Source of the DNA: an uncultured Alphaproteobacteria bacterium
GTDB taxonomy: Bacteria; Pseudomonadota; Alphaproteobacteria; HIMB59; GCA-002718135
Assembly: GCA_902621165.1 (NCBI GenBank)
Contig: CACNKX010000008.1
Coordinates: 1-61,521 of the forward strand
Reading direction: 5' to 3'
Length of the DNA: 61,521 bases
Shown: in pieces, positions 19,327 through 32,641 of the stretch
Position numbering within the stretch: the stretch's first letter is position 1
How the letters are laid out: the number at the start of each line of letters is the position of its first letter
Position numbers and translations under genes: made by a program
The notes under the pieces: model-generated
Databases searched by the model: none
The model's input: the letters and a program-made list of their open reading frames with translations, nothing else
What the model was told of the DNA's origin: nothing

Positions 19327-19641
19327 TTAATTATTTGAACTAACAAGCTTGATATTTTTGTCTTGATTTGAAAGTTCTTTCAATTTTACTATAAGAGGAA
19401 CATTATTATTTTGTATTTCATAAAAATACATTTCCCATAGTGCTTTTAAATATGAACTATTTTGATGAGTAGCTAATTCAATTTTATTGATTTTTAAGTT
19501 TTCTGAAATCTTAGAAATTTTCATTTTCAAATAAACATTATTTTTTTCGATTTCTCTTGTATTGTTGGCAATAAAAATCATTGAAAAAACCAGTATTAAA
19601 TTAAGAATTAAAAAGAATATAATTGATTTTGTATACTTCAT
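19327..19641 (-). CDS. ftsL: Cell division protein FtsL
   Basis: Small bitopic divisome protein that works with FtsB and FtsQ to activate FtsWI. The sequence shows a short basic start (MKYTKS), one hydrophobic helix at about residues 7-26, and then a predicted coiled-coil region of Lys/Glu/Asn/Ile heptads. FtsL sequences are poorly conserved. The 104-aa length, topology and position between rsmH and ftsI are what support the name. Confidence 0.85.
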   Translation of the reverse strand: MKYTKSIIFFLILNLILVFSMIFIANNTREIEKNNVYLKMKISKISENLKINKIELATHQNSSYLKALWEMYFYEIQNNNVPLIVKLKELSNQDKNIKLVSSNN

Positions 19642-19643
19642 TA

Positions 19644-20582
19644 TTAAATTTTCTGAGCTACCCGAAGTTTTGCTGATCTAGATCTGGGATTTTCTAAAAT
19701 CTCAGAAGCTGACGGCAATATTGGTTTTTTGGTGATTATTTTAAGTTGAGTTGCCAGTTTATCAGGTAACTCCGGGTAGTGGCGGGAGGAACGCCATCGT
19801 TTACCACTATTGTGGTTAAAAAAATCTTTCACAATTCTATCTTCTAGACTTTGGAAAGAAACTACTAAAATCAAACCATCTTTATTTAAAATTTTTAAAG
19901 TTTTTTCTAAACTCGTCTTTAGTTCATTTAACTCATCATTTACATAAATTCTAATTGCCTGAAATGTTTTTGTAGCTGGATGGATCTTGTTTTTTAATTG
20001 ATTTTTTTTTGGTAAACATTTTTTAATAATGTTTGATAATTCTATAGTATCACTTATAAATTTTATTTTTCTGTTTTTTACTATTTCTTTTGCAATAACT
20101 CTTGAGTATCGTTCTTCTCCATATTGATAAATAATGTCAGCTAAATTTTTTTCTTCATAATTATTAATTATATCATAAGCTTTTTTATCTGAAGCACCCA
20201 TTCGCATATCAAGTGGTCCAGATTTGTTGAATGAAAAACCTCTTTGCGCATTATCTATTTGATTTGAGCTTGTGCCTATATCAAAAAGAATTATGTCAAA
20301 TTTTTTGTCTTTAAACTTTATATTATTTACTATTTCTTCAATATTACTAAATTTATCATTTATTAGAATAAAATTTGAAAATTTAGCCTCTATTTCTTTT
20401 GCAAATATTTTTGAAATTGGATCCCTATCTATTGCTAAAAACTGATTTACATTAAATTTTTCTAGAATAGTTTTTGAATAGCCACCACCACCAAAAGTTG
20501 CATCTATTACATTTATTGATTTTTTTAATGGTAGAAATGATATTATTTCATTAATCATTACTGAATTATGTAAATTTTCCAT
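19644..20582 (-). CDS. rsmH: 16S rRNA (cytosine-1402-N4)-methyltransferase
   Basis: Uses SAM to methylate C1402 of 16S rRNA in the P site. Motifs: NSVMINEIISFLP near the start, DATFGGGGYSK (SAM motif I), DRDPIS, DIGTSSNQIDNAQRGFSF, GPLDMRM, and HPATKTFQAIRI. VVSFQSLEDRIVK and the C-terminal NPRSRSAKLR complete the pattern. 312 aa, typical. It is one base from mraZ and two from ftsL. Confidence 0.97.
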   Translation of the reverse strand: MENLHNSVMINEIISFLPLKKSINVIDATFGGGGYSKTILEKFNVNQFLAIDRDPISKIFAKEIEAKFSNFILINDKFSNIEEIVNNIKFKDKKFDIILFDIGTSSNQIDNAQRGFSFNKSGPLDMRMGASDKKAYDIINNYEEKNLADIIYQYGEERYSRVIAKEIVKNRKIKFISDTIELSNIIKKCLPKKNQLKNKIHPATKTFQAIRIYVNDELNELKTSLEKTLKILNKDGLILVVSFQSLEDRIVKDFFNHNSGKRWRSSRHYPELPDKLATQLKIITKKPILPSASEILENPRSRSAKLRVAQKI

Positions 20583-20583
20583 A

Positions 20584-21045
20584 TTATTTTTGTTTTGTTA
20601 ACATCATTCGTAATGATTTTTTTTCTTTTAAAAGACGTCTTCTTGAATCTTCAGTATTTTTTAAACCTTGTTTAGGTTCCCAAATCTGAAAAAAATGTCC
20701 TTGACCAAAAAAAGCTACCTCTGTTTTTATTCCTGCATATAATTTTAATTCTTCAGGTATTAAAAACCTTCCTTCTTTATCAATATTAGTTGTAATTATT
20801 TCCGAAAATATTGACGTTGAAAAATCATCATAATCTTCGGAAAAAAAATCTAAATTGTTAATTCTTTTTGCTATTTCTTCTAATCTTCCAACACCACAAC
20901 CTTCAATAGAAGATGTTTTGATAGATTTGTATAAAATAATTTCATTTCTATTAGCTTTAGGAAGAACATTTCTAAAGCTAGAGGGTAAAGAAACTCTTCC
21001 TTTTTTGTCTATTTTATTAATATATTTAGATACAAAAAGATCCAT
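20584..21045 (-). CDS. mraZ: Transcriptional regulator MraZ
   Basis: DNA-binding repressor of the dcw cluster with two SpoVT/AbrB-like half domains. The first repeat is INKIDKKGRVSLPSSFR near residues 9-25 and the second is ITTNIDKEGRFLIPEELK near residues 89-106, each with the family's D-x-K/E-GR-x-x-x-P core. 153 aa, normal. It is the first gene of the cluster. Four phased ATGGG boxes immediately upstream of the ATG are the expected binding site, so self-repression is likely. Confidence 0.95.
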   Translation of the reverse strand: MDLFVSKYINKIDKKGRVSLPSSFRNVLPKANRNEIILYKSIKTSSIEGCGVGRLEEIAKRINNLDFFSEDYDDFSTSIFSEIITTNIDKEGRFLIPEELKLYAGIKTEVAFFGQGHFFQIWEPKQGLKNTEDSRRRLLKEKKSLRMMLTKQK

Positions 21046-21050
21046 ATAAT

Positions 21051-21085
21051 ATGGGTTATCATGGGATTATATGGGCGTCAATGGG
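21051..21085. promoter_or_regulatory. mraZ: MraZ operator: four 10-bp-phased ATGGG repeats
   Basis: ATGGG occurs at 21051, 21061, 21071 and 21081, each followed by five unrelated bases, so one box lies on each helical turn. MraZ is known to bind direct TGGGN repeats separated by 5 nt in the mra promoter. Here the G-rich strand is the plus strand, opposite to the gene. A TATAAT hexamer on the minus strand lies within the array (21066-21071), so bound MraZ would block the promoter. The array ends 6 bp from the mraZ start codon. Confidence 0.8.
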
Positions 21086-21132
21086 TATATGAATTTATAG
21101 CAAATGTTCTTTGTATGTTCTCAATAAATTTA

Positions 21133-21470
21133 GAGATGGTGCATAAGCCGGGTTCTGTAATTTTATAAAAAATTGATGATCATTAATCTAGAACAAATGT
21201 CACCATTTGTTTCAAGCAGTCTACCCGAACAGCTCAGCTGGAACTGATTGCCATTCCTATTTGACCTTGCTCCAGAAAGGGTTTGCCAAGCCATTTTTGT
21301 TACCAAAAAAGCGGTAGGCTCTTACCCTACCATTTCACCCTTACCCTTTCAGGCGGTATTTTTTCTGTTGCACTTTCCCTAAGCTTTCACTTGCCAGGTG
21401 TTACCTGGTTTCTTTCCCAGTGGAGCCCGGACTTTCCTCTTGATTACTCAAGCGATCATCGCACCATCAA
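21133..21470 (-). ncRNA. rnpB: RNase P RNA (class A)
   Basis: The catalytic RNA that trims tRNA 5' leaders. On the minus strand it begins GATGGTGC (near 21468), which pairs perfectly with GCACCATC at the other end (from 21142) to form helix P1. The universally conserved GAGGAAAGTCCGGGCTCC follows about 25 bases from the 5' end. Other conserved pieces are CTTAGGGAAAGTGC with ACAGAAAAAATACCGCC, GGTAAGGGTGAAA, and the 3' AGAACCCGGCTTAT. Length is about 336 nt. The ends are estimated to within a few bases. Several plus-strand reading frames over this gene are not real. Confidence 0.96.
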
Positions 21471-21475
21471 AGTTT

Positions 21476-21503
21476 GTATTAGATTTATTTAATTTTTCGT
21501 CAA
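21476..21503 (-). promoter_or_regulatory. rnpB: Promoter of rnpB
   Basis: On the minus strand TTGACG (21503-21498) is followed after 16 bases by TAATAC (21481-21476), and the predicted 5' end of RNase P RNA lies about 8 bases further on. The -35 element sits inside the last codons of the upstream amidase gene, so this promoter is nested in coding DNA. Confidence 0.6.
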
Positions 21504-22235
21504 CAAAAAATTTATTAAATGAACAATTAAAGTATTGTATATTAATTTATTACTTTTTTTATCTTCTTTATTCAAATATCTGATTTTATAAGCATTTATA
21601 AGTTTATTATATAGTAGAGGATTTTCATGAACATGACGTGTATCATATCCGATAATTGATAAAATGAAAATTATTATCTTTTTTTTTGAATTGAAATTAT
21701 AATAATCAAACCATTTTTCGATAATGTGTTTGTCAGTCTTTCTTATTTTATCAAATTTTAAGATAATATTTGAAGAATAAAGTAATTTCCAAGGAAAATG
21801 TTTACCAGGATCTTTTTTTCTAAAAGGTGCTACATCAGAATGTGCTAAAATATGATTTTTACTAATTTCATATTTTTTTTGAATTTTAATCAAAAGTTTT
21901 TTTAATGAAGAAATCATTTTCTTTGAATATTTATTATTTTTTCCATATGGACTGTAATCAAGCTCTATACCTATTGAAATTGAATTAATATCTGTTCTAC
22001 CTTCCCAGTAACTTTGACCAGCATGCCATGCTCTAAATTTATCATCTACCAAAGAGTATACTGTACCGTCTTGTGAAATAAAATAGTGTGAACTCACTTT
22101 ATTTACCTTGTTACATAAATACGAGATACCATCTGTTGTATTTTTCAAGGCAGTATAATGAATTATTATGAGCTTTATTTTAGAGCTGTTTCTAGAATTA
22201 TAATTTGGAGATTTGTATTTGTTTATATATTTCAT
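21489..22235 (-). CDS. AmpD-like N-acetylmuramoyl-L-alanine amidase
   Basis: Zn amidase of the amidase_2/AmpD type, cleaving the bond between MurNAc (or anhydroMurNAc) and L-Ala during peptidoglycan turnover. The metal ligands are visible as IIHYTA near residue 26 and HSDVAPFRKKDPGKHFPW near residue 134. HYFISQDGTVY, AWHAGQSYWEG and SIGIELDY are family stretches. There is no signal peptide, pointing to a cytoplasmic recycling enzyme. The C-terminal ~75 residues contain IGYDTRHV-type wording that may be a degenerate peptidoglycan-binding region. 248 aa. Exact substrate (AmpD versus AmiD) cannot be decided. Confidence 0.88.
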   Translation of the reverse strand: MKYINKYKSPNYNSRNSSKIKLIIIHYTALKNTTDGISYLCNKVNKVSSHYFISQDGTVYSLVDDKFRAWHAGQSYWEGRTDINSISIGIELDYSPYGKNNKYSKKMISSLKKLLIKIQKKYEISKNHILAHSDVAPFRKKDPGKHFPWKLLYSSNIILKFDKIRKTDKHIIEKWFDYYNFNSKKKIIIFILSIIGYDTRHVHENPLLYNKLINAYKIRYLNKEDKKSNKLIYNTLIVHLINFLLTKN

Positions 22236-22268
22236 TCAAATTTTAAAATTTAAATATATAACTAAACT

Positions 22269-27298
<5,030 letters not shown>

Positions 27299-27377
27299 TT
27301 TTTTGCTATATTAGAGATATATATAATGTAATTTATAAACTATATTAAATAATAGTTTAGATATTAGTGATGAGTCT

Positions 27378-28163
27378 ATGAGTAAAAAAATTATAATTCT
27401 ATTTTTTCTATTTTTCAGCTTACTTCCCTATAAAGTAATTGCAAGTGATGCTGATCAAGTACGCACTGACTCAGAGGATTTTGAAACAACCACGATAGAG
27501 GATGAAATATATGATCCTTTTGAACCAGTAAATAGAGCTATATTTAGTTTTAATAATGTAGCTGATAGAATTGTTTTAGAGCCAATTGCAAAAGGCTACA
27601 AAAAATTACCTTCTCCTTTACAAAGTGGAATAAATAATTTTTTAAGCAATTTAAGAGCTCCCTTGGTTGTTGTTAATCAACTATTACAAGGACAGGGTGA
27701 AAACGCTGTTCAATCATCAGGGAGATTTATAGTTAATAGCACCGTAGGTTTATTTGGGTTAATTGATGTAGCTGAAAAAATTGGACTTGAAGAAAAGGAG
27801 GAAGATTATGGTCAAACCCTTGCAACTTGGGGTGTTGGAGATGGTTTTTATATTGTACTGCCTTTATTTGGACCCTCGAATCTAAGAGACACATCAGGTA
27901 TGGTGTTAACTATGTTAACTGATCCAATTAATGCATATGCAGTAAATGAAGGGGAAGCTTGGTTAGTGCCAATGAGAACAGCAGTTAATGCAGTTGATAC
28001 AAGATCACAAATTATTGATGAAGTTAATGCATTAAGGGATAATTCTGTTGATTATTATGCTGCAGTAAGAAGCTCTTACTATCAAAACCGTAAGGCAGCA
28101 ATTAACAATGTGGATGACTCTGAATTAACACCTCTACCTCTTATTAGTATTGAATTTGAATAA
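27378..28163 (+). CDS. mlaA: MlaA/VacJ family phospholipid transport protein
   Basis: Outer-membrane component that removes misplaced phospholipids from the outer leaflet. The signature DPFEPVNRAIFSFNNVADRIV near residues 46-66 is followed by RAPLVVVNQLLQGQ, FIVNSTVGLFGLIDVA, EDYGQTLATWGVGDGFYIVLPLFGPS and RDTSGM. 261 aa. The N-terminus is an ordinary signal peptide (hydrophobic to about residue 22, KVIAS). No Cys is present, so unlike E. coli MlaA it does not appear to be a lipoprotein. It overlaps mlaC by one base. Confidence 0.92.
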   Translation: MSKKIIILFFLFFSLLPYKVIASDADQVRTDSEDFETTTIEDEIYDPFEPVNRAIFSFNNVADRIVLEPIAKGYKKLPSPLQSGINNFLSNLRAPLVVVNQLLQGQGENAVQSSGRFIVNSTVGLFGLIDVAEKIGLEEKEEDYGQTLATWGVGDGFYIVLPLFGPSNLRDTSGMVLTMLTDPINAYAVNEGEAWLVPMRTAVNAVDTRSQIIDEVNALRDNSVDYYAAVRSSYYQNRKAAINNVDDSELTPLPLISIEFE

Positions 28164-28765
28164 TGAAGTTTAAATTTATTATTATTTTTTTTATAATTTT
28201 TATTTCAAAAAACCTATATTCTGATGAAACCTCAGAATGGCTTAAAAGAGAAATAGACATTATTCTTGAAGCTTATAAAAATCAAAATCTATCAAATGAA
28301 AATAGATTTCTTTTAATTGAAAAAACAATTAATGATAATTTTGCTGGGACTGGTATTGCTAAATTTGTTGCAGGAGAAGCTTGGAAAAAATCCGATAAAA
28401 ATACAAAAAAAATCTACATTGATAATTTTAAACGCCATTTAGCTCTAAATATAGCTTCAATGATGCAAGGTTATTCAGATCAAACATATGATTTAACTAA
28501 ATCAAAATATGACAACAAAAACCAAGTTACTTTAATTGATATGGAGATTTTTTCAGATACTGGATCAGTTGTTGTAACATGGCGAGTAAAAGAATCAAAA
28601 GATCGATTTTATATTATTGATTTAATTGTTGCAGATATTTCTTTAGTAGTAACAAAAAGATCAGAATTTAATTCTATGCTAAAAAAAGTTGATTATGATC
28701 TTTCAACATTTAATGAAGTTTTATTTGATCAAAATCGGGAAAGTTATTTAAAAATTACTGAATAA
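28163..28765 (+). CDS. mlaC: MlaC-like periplasmic phospholipid-binding protein
   Basis: Soluble shuttle (Ttg2/MlaC family) that carries phospholipid between MlaA and the inner-membrane MlaFEDB transporter. A cleavable signal peptide (MKFKFIIIFFIIFISKNLYS) is followed by the family core: FAGTGIAKFVAGEAWKKS, the IDNFKRHLALNIASMMQGYSDQTYDL region, and VVTWRVKES with FYIIDLIVADISLV, then RSEFNSML. 200 aa. The start overlaps the mlaA stop by one base (coupled). MlaD, E, F and B are not in this window. Confidence 0.9.
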   Translation: MKFKFIIIFFIIFISKNLYSDETSEWLKREIDIILEAYKNQNLSNENRFLLIEKTINDNFAGTGIAKFVAGEAWKKSDKNTKKIYIDNFKRHLALNIASMMQGYSDQTYDLTKSKYDNKNQVTLIDMEIFSDTGSVVVTWRVKESKDRFYIIDLIVADISLVVTKRSEFNSMLKKVDYDLSTFNEVLFDQNRESYLKITE

Positions 28766-28770
28766 CATTT

Positions 28771-28791
28771 TTTAAATTTCTAAAATTTAAA
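28771..28791. terminator. A/T-only hairpin between mlaC and the sugar operon
   Basis: TTTAAATTT, a three-base loop CTA, and AAATTTAAA form a 9-bp stem, with T runs on both sides. It lies in the only gap between two convergent transcription units. A stem made wholly of A-T pairs is weak, so this is only a possible bidirectional terminator. Confidence 0.35.
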
Positions 28792-29911
28792 TTTTTAAAC
28801 CTTTTATTTCTTCTTCTGTTAATATTTCAGGTTGATTAGGCATAGTAGTTAATAGATAAGATTTGTTTTCTTCTGCTGATTTTAAAATTCCATCCATAAT
28901 CTCCAGTACATGAAGAGATAATTCAAGAGAGCATCTTGCTTTACGCTTATTAGATATTGAATCAATCATTTCTGAAAGACCTATTCCTCTATAGTTTGCT
29001 TTTTTGTTACCCTCTCCATCACTTTTATTAGGAATACCCAGTAACATCTCATCATTATTAATAGTTTCCCATTCGCTATCTCTTTGGGATATTAATAAAT
29101 CACCACTAAAAAAATTTGGATCAGGGACTATCATTGAGCCATCAAGTCCATAGATTTCAATAGTTGAATGATTGTTTTTCCACACATCCCAAGTACAAAA
29201 AAACTGAACTTTTGCTCCATTTTGAAACTCTAAAGAGCCCATAAGGGTTGTTGGTGTTTCAACTTTAATTTTATCTCCATATCTTGGTTGGCTAGTTATT
29301 GTTCTTTCATTGGTAGCAGTTCCACTGATTGCATCTATTTGTTTAACTGGTCCAATTAAGTTAACTAATTGCGTTATATAATAAACACCAACATCAAAAA
29401 CTGGTCCAGCACCAGGTTTAAAGAAAAAATCTGGATTAGGATGCCAATGCTCCATACCATGAGACATTAAATTAAATGTACCAAGAACAATTTTGCCAAT
29501 CTTATTGTCTTCAATTAATTTTCTAGCTTTTTGGCCTGCAGCTCCTAAAAAAGTATCTGGTGCACATCCAACATATAAACCCTTTTCATCTGCTAATTTT
29601 TGTATTTCTAATCCTTCTTGAAAATTCATCGCTAAAGGCTTTTCACTAAAACAGTGTTTTCCATTATGTAGTGATTTTGTAATAATTTCTTTATGAGCTG
29701 AGGGAATTGTTAAATTAATGATTAAATCAATTTCCTTACTTTCTACAATTTCCTCAACTGATAGAGACTTAACATTATATTTAGATGCAGCATTAGATGC
29801 AGCTTCATTATTAATATCGGCACAAGCAACTATTTTAAAATTATTAAATATTTTTTGACACTCAAAATAAGTTTCAGAAATATTTCCACAGCCAACAATA
29901 CCAATATTCAT
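28787..29911 (-). CDS. Gfo/Idh/MocA family oxidoreductase
   Basis: NAD(P)-dependent dehydrogenase of the glucose-fructose oxidoreductase/inositol dehydrogenase family. The Rossmann N-terminus GIVGCGNISETYF at residues 3-15, the acidic ribose-binding ACADIN, and the EKP motif in CFSEKPLAMNF near residue 93 are visible. The C-domain has GPVFDVGVYYITQLVNLIGP, the usual catalytic-site region. 374 aa. It is the last gene of an ABC sugar transporter operon and starts in a TAATG junction with the isomerase-like gene, so it probably oxidises the imported sugar or glycoside, often at C3 in this family. The actual substrate cannot be read from sequence. Confidence 0.88.
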   Translation of the reverse strand: MNIGIVGCGNISETYFECQKIFNNFKIVACADINNEAASNAASKYNVKSLSVEEIVESKEIDLIINLTIPSAHKEIITKSLHNGKHCFSEKPLAMNFQEGLEIQKLADEKGLYVGCAPDTFLGAAGQKARKLIEDNKIGKIVLGTFNLMSHGMEHWHPNPDFFFKPGAGPVFDVGVYYITQLVNLIGPVKQIDAISGTATNERTITSQPRYGDKIKVETPTTLMGSLEFQNGAKVQFFCTWDVWKNNHSTIEIYGLDGSMIVPDPNFFSGDLLISQRDSEWETINNDEMLLGIPNKSDGEGNKKANYRGIGLSEMIDSISNKRKARCSLELSLHVLEIMDGILKSAEENKSYLLTTMPNQPEILTEEEIKGLKI

Positions 29912-30684
29912 TAAATTGTTTCTAAATATTCTAAAGATTTGGTTGTATATTCTTTATAATCTTTTGGATCATCGTGTTCTAGTACAAAAACTTCACATGG
30001 TGTTTTTTTAACTTCTGCAAGAAGCTTTGGCCAATCTATGAAACCTTCTCCTACAGCAGATTGTTCACTATGGTCTAAAAGATTTTTTGTTTCATCAAAA
30101 AAATCTTTCAAGTGACAGCCAATAATTTTATTTTTATATTTTTCTATCCAATCAAGTGGATCTGCTTTTCCAGCAACTGCCCATCCAAGATCAAGTTCCA
30201 TTTTTAGATTTTCATTGTGATCCATCATACATTCTATTGGAAGCTTACCACTAGGAAGAGGTCTAAATTCAAATGAATGATTATGATAACCAAGAGTTAG
30301 ACCATTATCTTCATACGTTTGTACATATGATGAGAGATCTTTACCAAAGTTATTCCAAGTGTCTTCATCAAGATCAAAATTTGAAGCAAAATCTTTACTA
30401 AATTTTTCAGGCACAGAAGGTACTATCGCATGCTTAATATTTAGATATTTCATCCTACTAATTGTTTCTTCTGTATTTGTAATTGCTTGAAAACTTATGT
30501 GAGAAGATTTTATAGAAATACTATTTTCTTCCATCATTGATTTAAAATTATCTAAATCAATTTTATCTAAATCAAATAATTCAATATTTTTAATTCCAGA
30601 CTCAGATAGGAATTTAAATATTGGCTCGTAAGGTTGAAATTTTCTTGTTGTGTACAACTGCATTGTTACTTGATTTCTGTTCAT
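29911..30684 (-). CDS. Sugar phosphate isomerase/epimerase-like TIM barrel
   Basis: AP endonuclease 2/xylose isomerase-like TIM-barrel protein. Typical metal-site pieces are HNHSFEF (near residue 137), MELDLGWAVAGKADP, IGCHLKDFFDE and the terminal VFVLEHDDP. 257 aa. Members isomerise, epimerise or eliminate 3-keto or 2-keto sugars, often beside a Gfo/Idh/MocA dehydrogenase as here. The gene overlaps both neighbours by one base (TAATG on each side), so it is co-expressed with the transporter ATPase and the dehydrogenase. Confidence 0.85.
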   Translation of the reverse strand: MNRNQVTMQLYTTRKFQPYEPIFKFLSESGIKNIELFDLDKIDLDNFKSMMEENSISIKSSHISFQAITNTEETISRMKYLNIKHAIVPSVPEKFSKDFASNFDLDEDTWNNFGKDLSSYVQTYEDNGLTLGYHNHSFEFRPLPSGKLPIECMMDHNENLKMELDLGWAVAGKADPLDWIEKYKNKIIGCHLKDFFDETKNLLDHSEQSAVGEGFIDWPKLLAEVKKTPCEVFVLEHDDPKDYKEYTTKSLEYLETI

Positions 30685-31763
30685 TAAATTCTCTCCTCAG
30701 TTTTACTATCAAATATTGAAGATTTATTTATATCAAATGAAATGTTTATTTCATCATTTAAATTAAAATTTGAACTTCCTTCTAGCCTAATAGATATCGG
30801 GTTACTTTCAACACTAGTCCACACAAGAGTATCTGCCCCCATAGGTTCCACTAATTCAACTTTACATTGAATAGAATTTTCATTTTTTTCTATGTTTATA
30901 TTTTCAGGTCTTATTCCAAAAACAACCTGTTGATCATTAATCAATTTATTTATGTTTTCATATTTAGAAATATCAATTTGTTTATTCCCAACAATTATAT
31001 TTTGATTTGATTTTTCAAATTTGGCATTTAAAAAATTCATGCTTGGAGATCCAATAAAACCAGCCACAAATAAATTAGCTGGTTTGTTGTAAATTTGTTT
31101 AGGTGTATCTAATTGCTGTATTAATCCATCTTTCATAACAGATATACGGTCCGCAAGCGTCATAGCTTCTATTTGATCATGAGTAACGTAAATCATAGTA
31201 TTTGATAAATCTCTATGAAGTTTTTTAATTTCATAGCGTAGTTCAGCTCTTAATTTTGCATCAAGATTACTTAAAGGTTCGTCAAATAAAAAAACTTTTG
31301 CATCTCTAACCAAAGCTCTACCAATGGCTACACGCTGTCTTTGGCCTCCAGAGAGTTGAGAGGGTTTTCTTTTAAGTAATTCATTTATTTGTAGTAGAGT
31401 TGCAGCATTTTTAATTTTTTCATTAATTAAATCTTTTGCCGTACCCATCATTCTTAACCCAAATGATAAATTTTTCTCAACAGTCATACTTGGGTACAAT
31501 GCGTAAGATTGGAATACCATTCCTATATGTCTATCTTTTGGTTCTTTCCATGTAACGTTATCTTCTTCAATCCAAATCTGTCCATCCGTTAAATCCAAAA
31601 GACCGGCTATACAGTTTAATAAAGTAGTCTTTCCACAACCTGAAGGGCCAAGCAAAACCATGAATTCTCCCTCTTTAATATCTAGACTTAAATCATTTAA
31701 TATTTCAGTTTTTCCATAACTGAACGATATATTTTTTACTTCAACACTATTTTTCATACTCAT
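30684..31763 (-). CDS. Sugar ABC transporter ATPase (UgpC/MalK type)
   Basis: Energises carbohydrate uptake. Walker A GPSGCGKTTLLN near residue 40, Q-loop VFQSYALYPSMTVEKNL, signature LSGGQRQRVAIGRALV, Walker B VFLFDEPLSNLDAKLR, and switch VTHDQIEAM are all intact. The C-terminal OB regulatory domain (FGIRPENI) marks the MalK/UgpC/MsmX group, members of which can serve several transporters. A longer frame starts at 31802, but the ATG at 31763 gives the standard MSMKNSVEVKNISFSYG start and a 4-bp ATGA overlap with the permease stop. 359 aa. It is the only sugar-type ATPase in the window although two permease sets exist. Confidence 0.93.
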   Translation of the reverse strand: MSMKNSVEVKNISFSYGKTEILNDLSLDIKEGEFMVLLGPSGCGKTTLLNCIAGLLDLTDGQIWIEEDNVTWKEPKDRHIGMVFQSYALYPSMTVEKNLSFGLRMMGTAKDLINEKIKNAATLLQINELLKRKPSQLSGGQRQRVAIGRALVRDAKVFLFDEPLSNLDAKLRAELRYEIKKLHRDLSNTMIYVTHDQIEAMTLADRISVMKDGLIQQLDTPKQIYNKPANLFVAGFIGSPSMNFLNAKFEKSNQNIIVGNKQIDISKYENINKLINDQQVVFGIRPENINIEKNENSIQCKVELVEPMGADTLVWTSVESNPISIRLEGSSNFNLNDEINISFDINKSSIFDSKTEERI

Positions 31764-32641
31764 CCCTTTATTGCCCCAGCTGCTATTCCACGCACAAACC
31801 ATCTTCCAGAAATAAAGTATACAAAAAGAGGAACTAGAGAAGTTAATATTGTTGCTGACATATCTACGTTGTACTCGGCAACACCATAATCTACTTGCAC
31901 AATATTATTTAATTGAACTGTCATTGGTTGGTTGTCTCTTCCTGCAAAAACTAATCCTAGAAGAAAATCATTCCAAATTCCTGTAACTTGAAGAATGACA
32001 GCTACGATAGTTATAGGAGTAGACATTGGAATTATTACATAAAAAAATATTTTTATAAAATTACCACCATCTATTCTGGCAGCTTTAAATAGATCTATTG
32101 GAAGACTCGCGTAAAAATTTCTGAAGATAAGTGTTAGTATTGGCATACCAAAAATAGTATGAACAAGTATGATGCCTGGTAAAGAAGAATAAATACCTAA
32201 GAAATCTTCTATTTTTAAAAGTGGGTACACCATTACTTGATAAGGAATAAATGCACCAAACATACATAGGCCAAAAAAGAAGTATGCTCCCCTAAAACGC
32301 CAAAAGGCTAATGCATATCCATTAAGTGCACTTAAAGCTACGGATACAATTACACTAGGTACAGTTATCTTCACGGAGTTAACAAAACCTGGCTTCAATC
32401 CCTCACATACAAATCCTGTACATGCTTGAGACCAAGCTTTTGGCCAAGCATAAAAACTAAGTTCTTTCGGGAGGTTTAAAATATTAGCAGCTCTTATTTC
32501 ATCCATATCTTTAAGAGAAGTTATGATCATTACGTATAAGGGCATTAAAAAAAATAATGCGCACATAATTATAAAACAATACAAACCTATTCTTCCAACT
32601 GTAAGGTGTTTTGGTCGAGGTCCTTTAGGAATAGTAGACAT
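31760..32641 (-). CDS. Sugar ABC transporter permease (MalG/GtsC type)
   Basis: Inner-membrane permease of the CUT1 family with six predicted helices. The ATPase-docking EAA loop is present as KAARIDGGNFIKIFFYVIIP near residue 190. A long periplasmic loop with WSQACTGFVCEGLKPGF resembles glucose/mannose (GtsC-like) permeases; the two Cys there could form a disulfide. It ends with the conserved IAAGAIKG. 293 aa. The start overlaps the partner permease's stop by one base. Confidence 0.9.
   Translation of the reverse strand: MSTIPKGPRPKHLTVGRIGLYCFIIMCALFFLMPLYVMIITSLKDMDEIRAANILNLPKELSFYAWPKAWSQACTGFVCEGLKPGFVNSVKITVPSVIVSVALSALNGYALAFWRFRGAYFFFGLCMFGAFIPYQVMVYPLLKIEDFLGIYSSLPGIILVHTIFGMPILTLIFRNFYASLPIDLFKAARIDGGNFIKIFFYVIIPMSTPITIVAVILQVTGIWNDFLLGLVFAGRDNQPMTVQLNNIVQVDYGVAEYNVDMSATILTSLVPLFVYFISGRWFVRGIAAGAIKG

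Noticed and set aside
21283-21583. Two plus-strand reading frames over the RNase P RNA region
   Set aside because: They run antisense to the conserved RNase P RNA, have no recognisable domain, and continue into the amidase gene.
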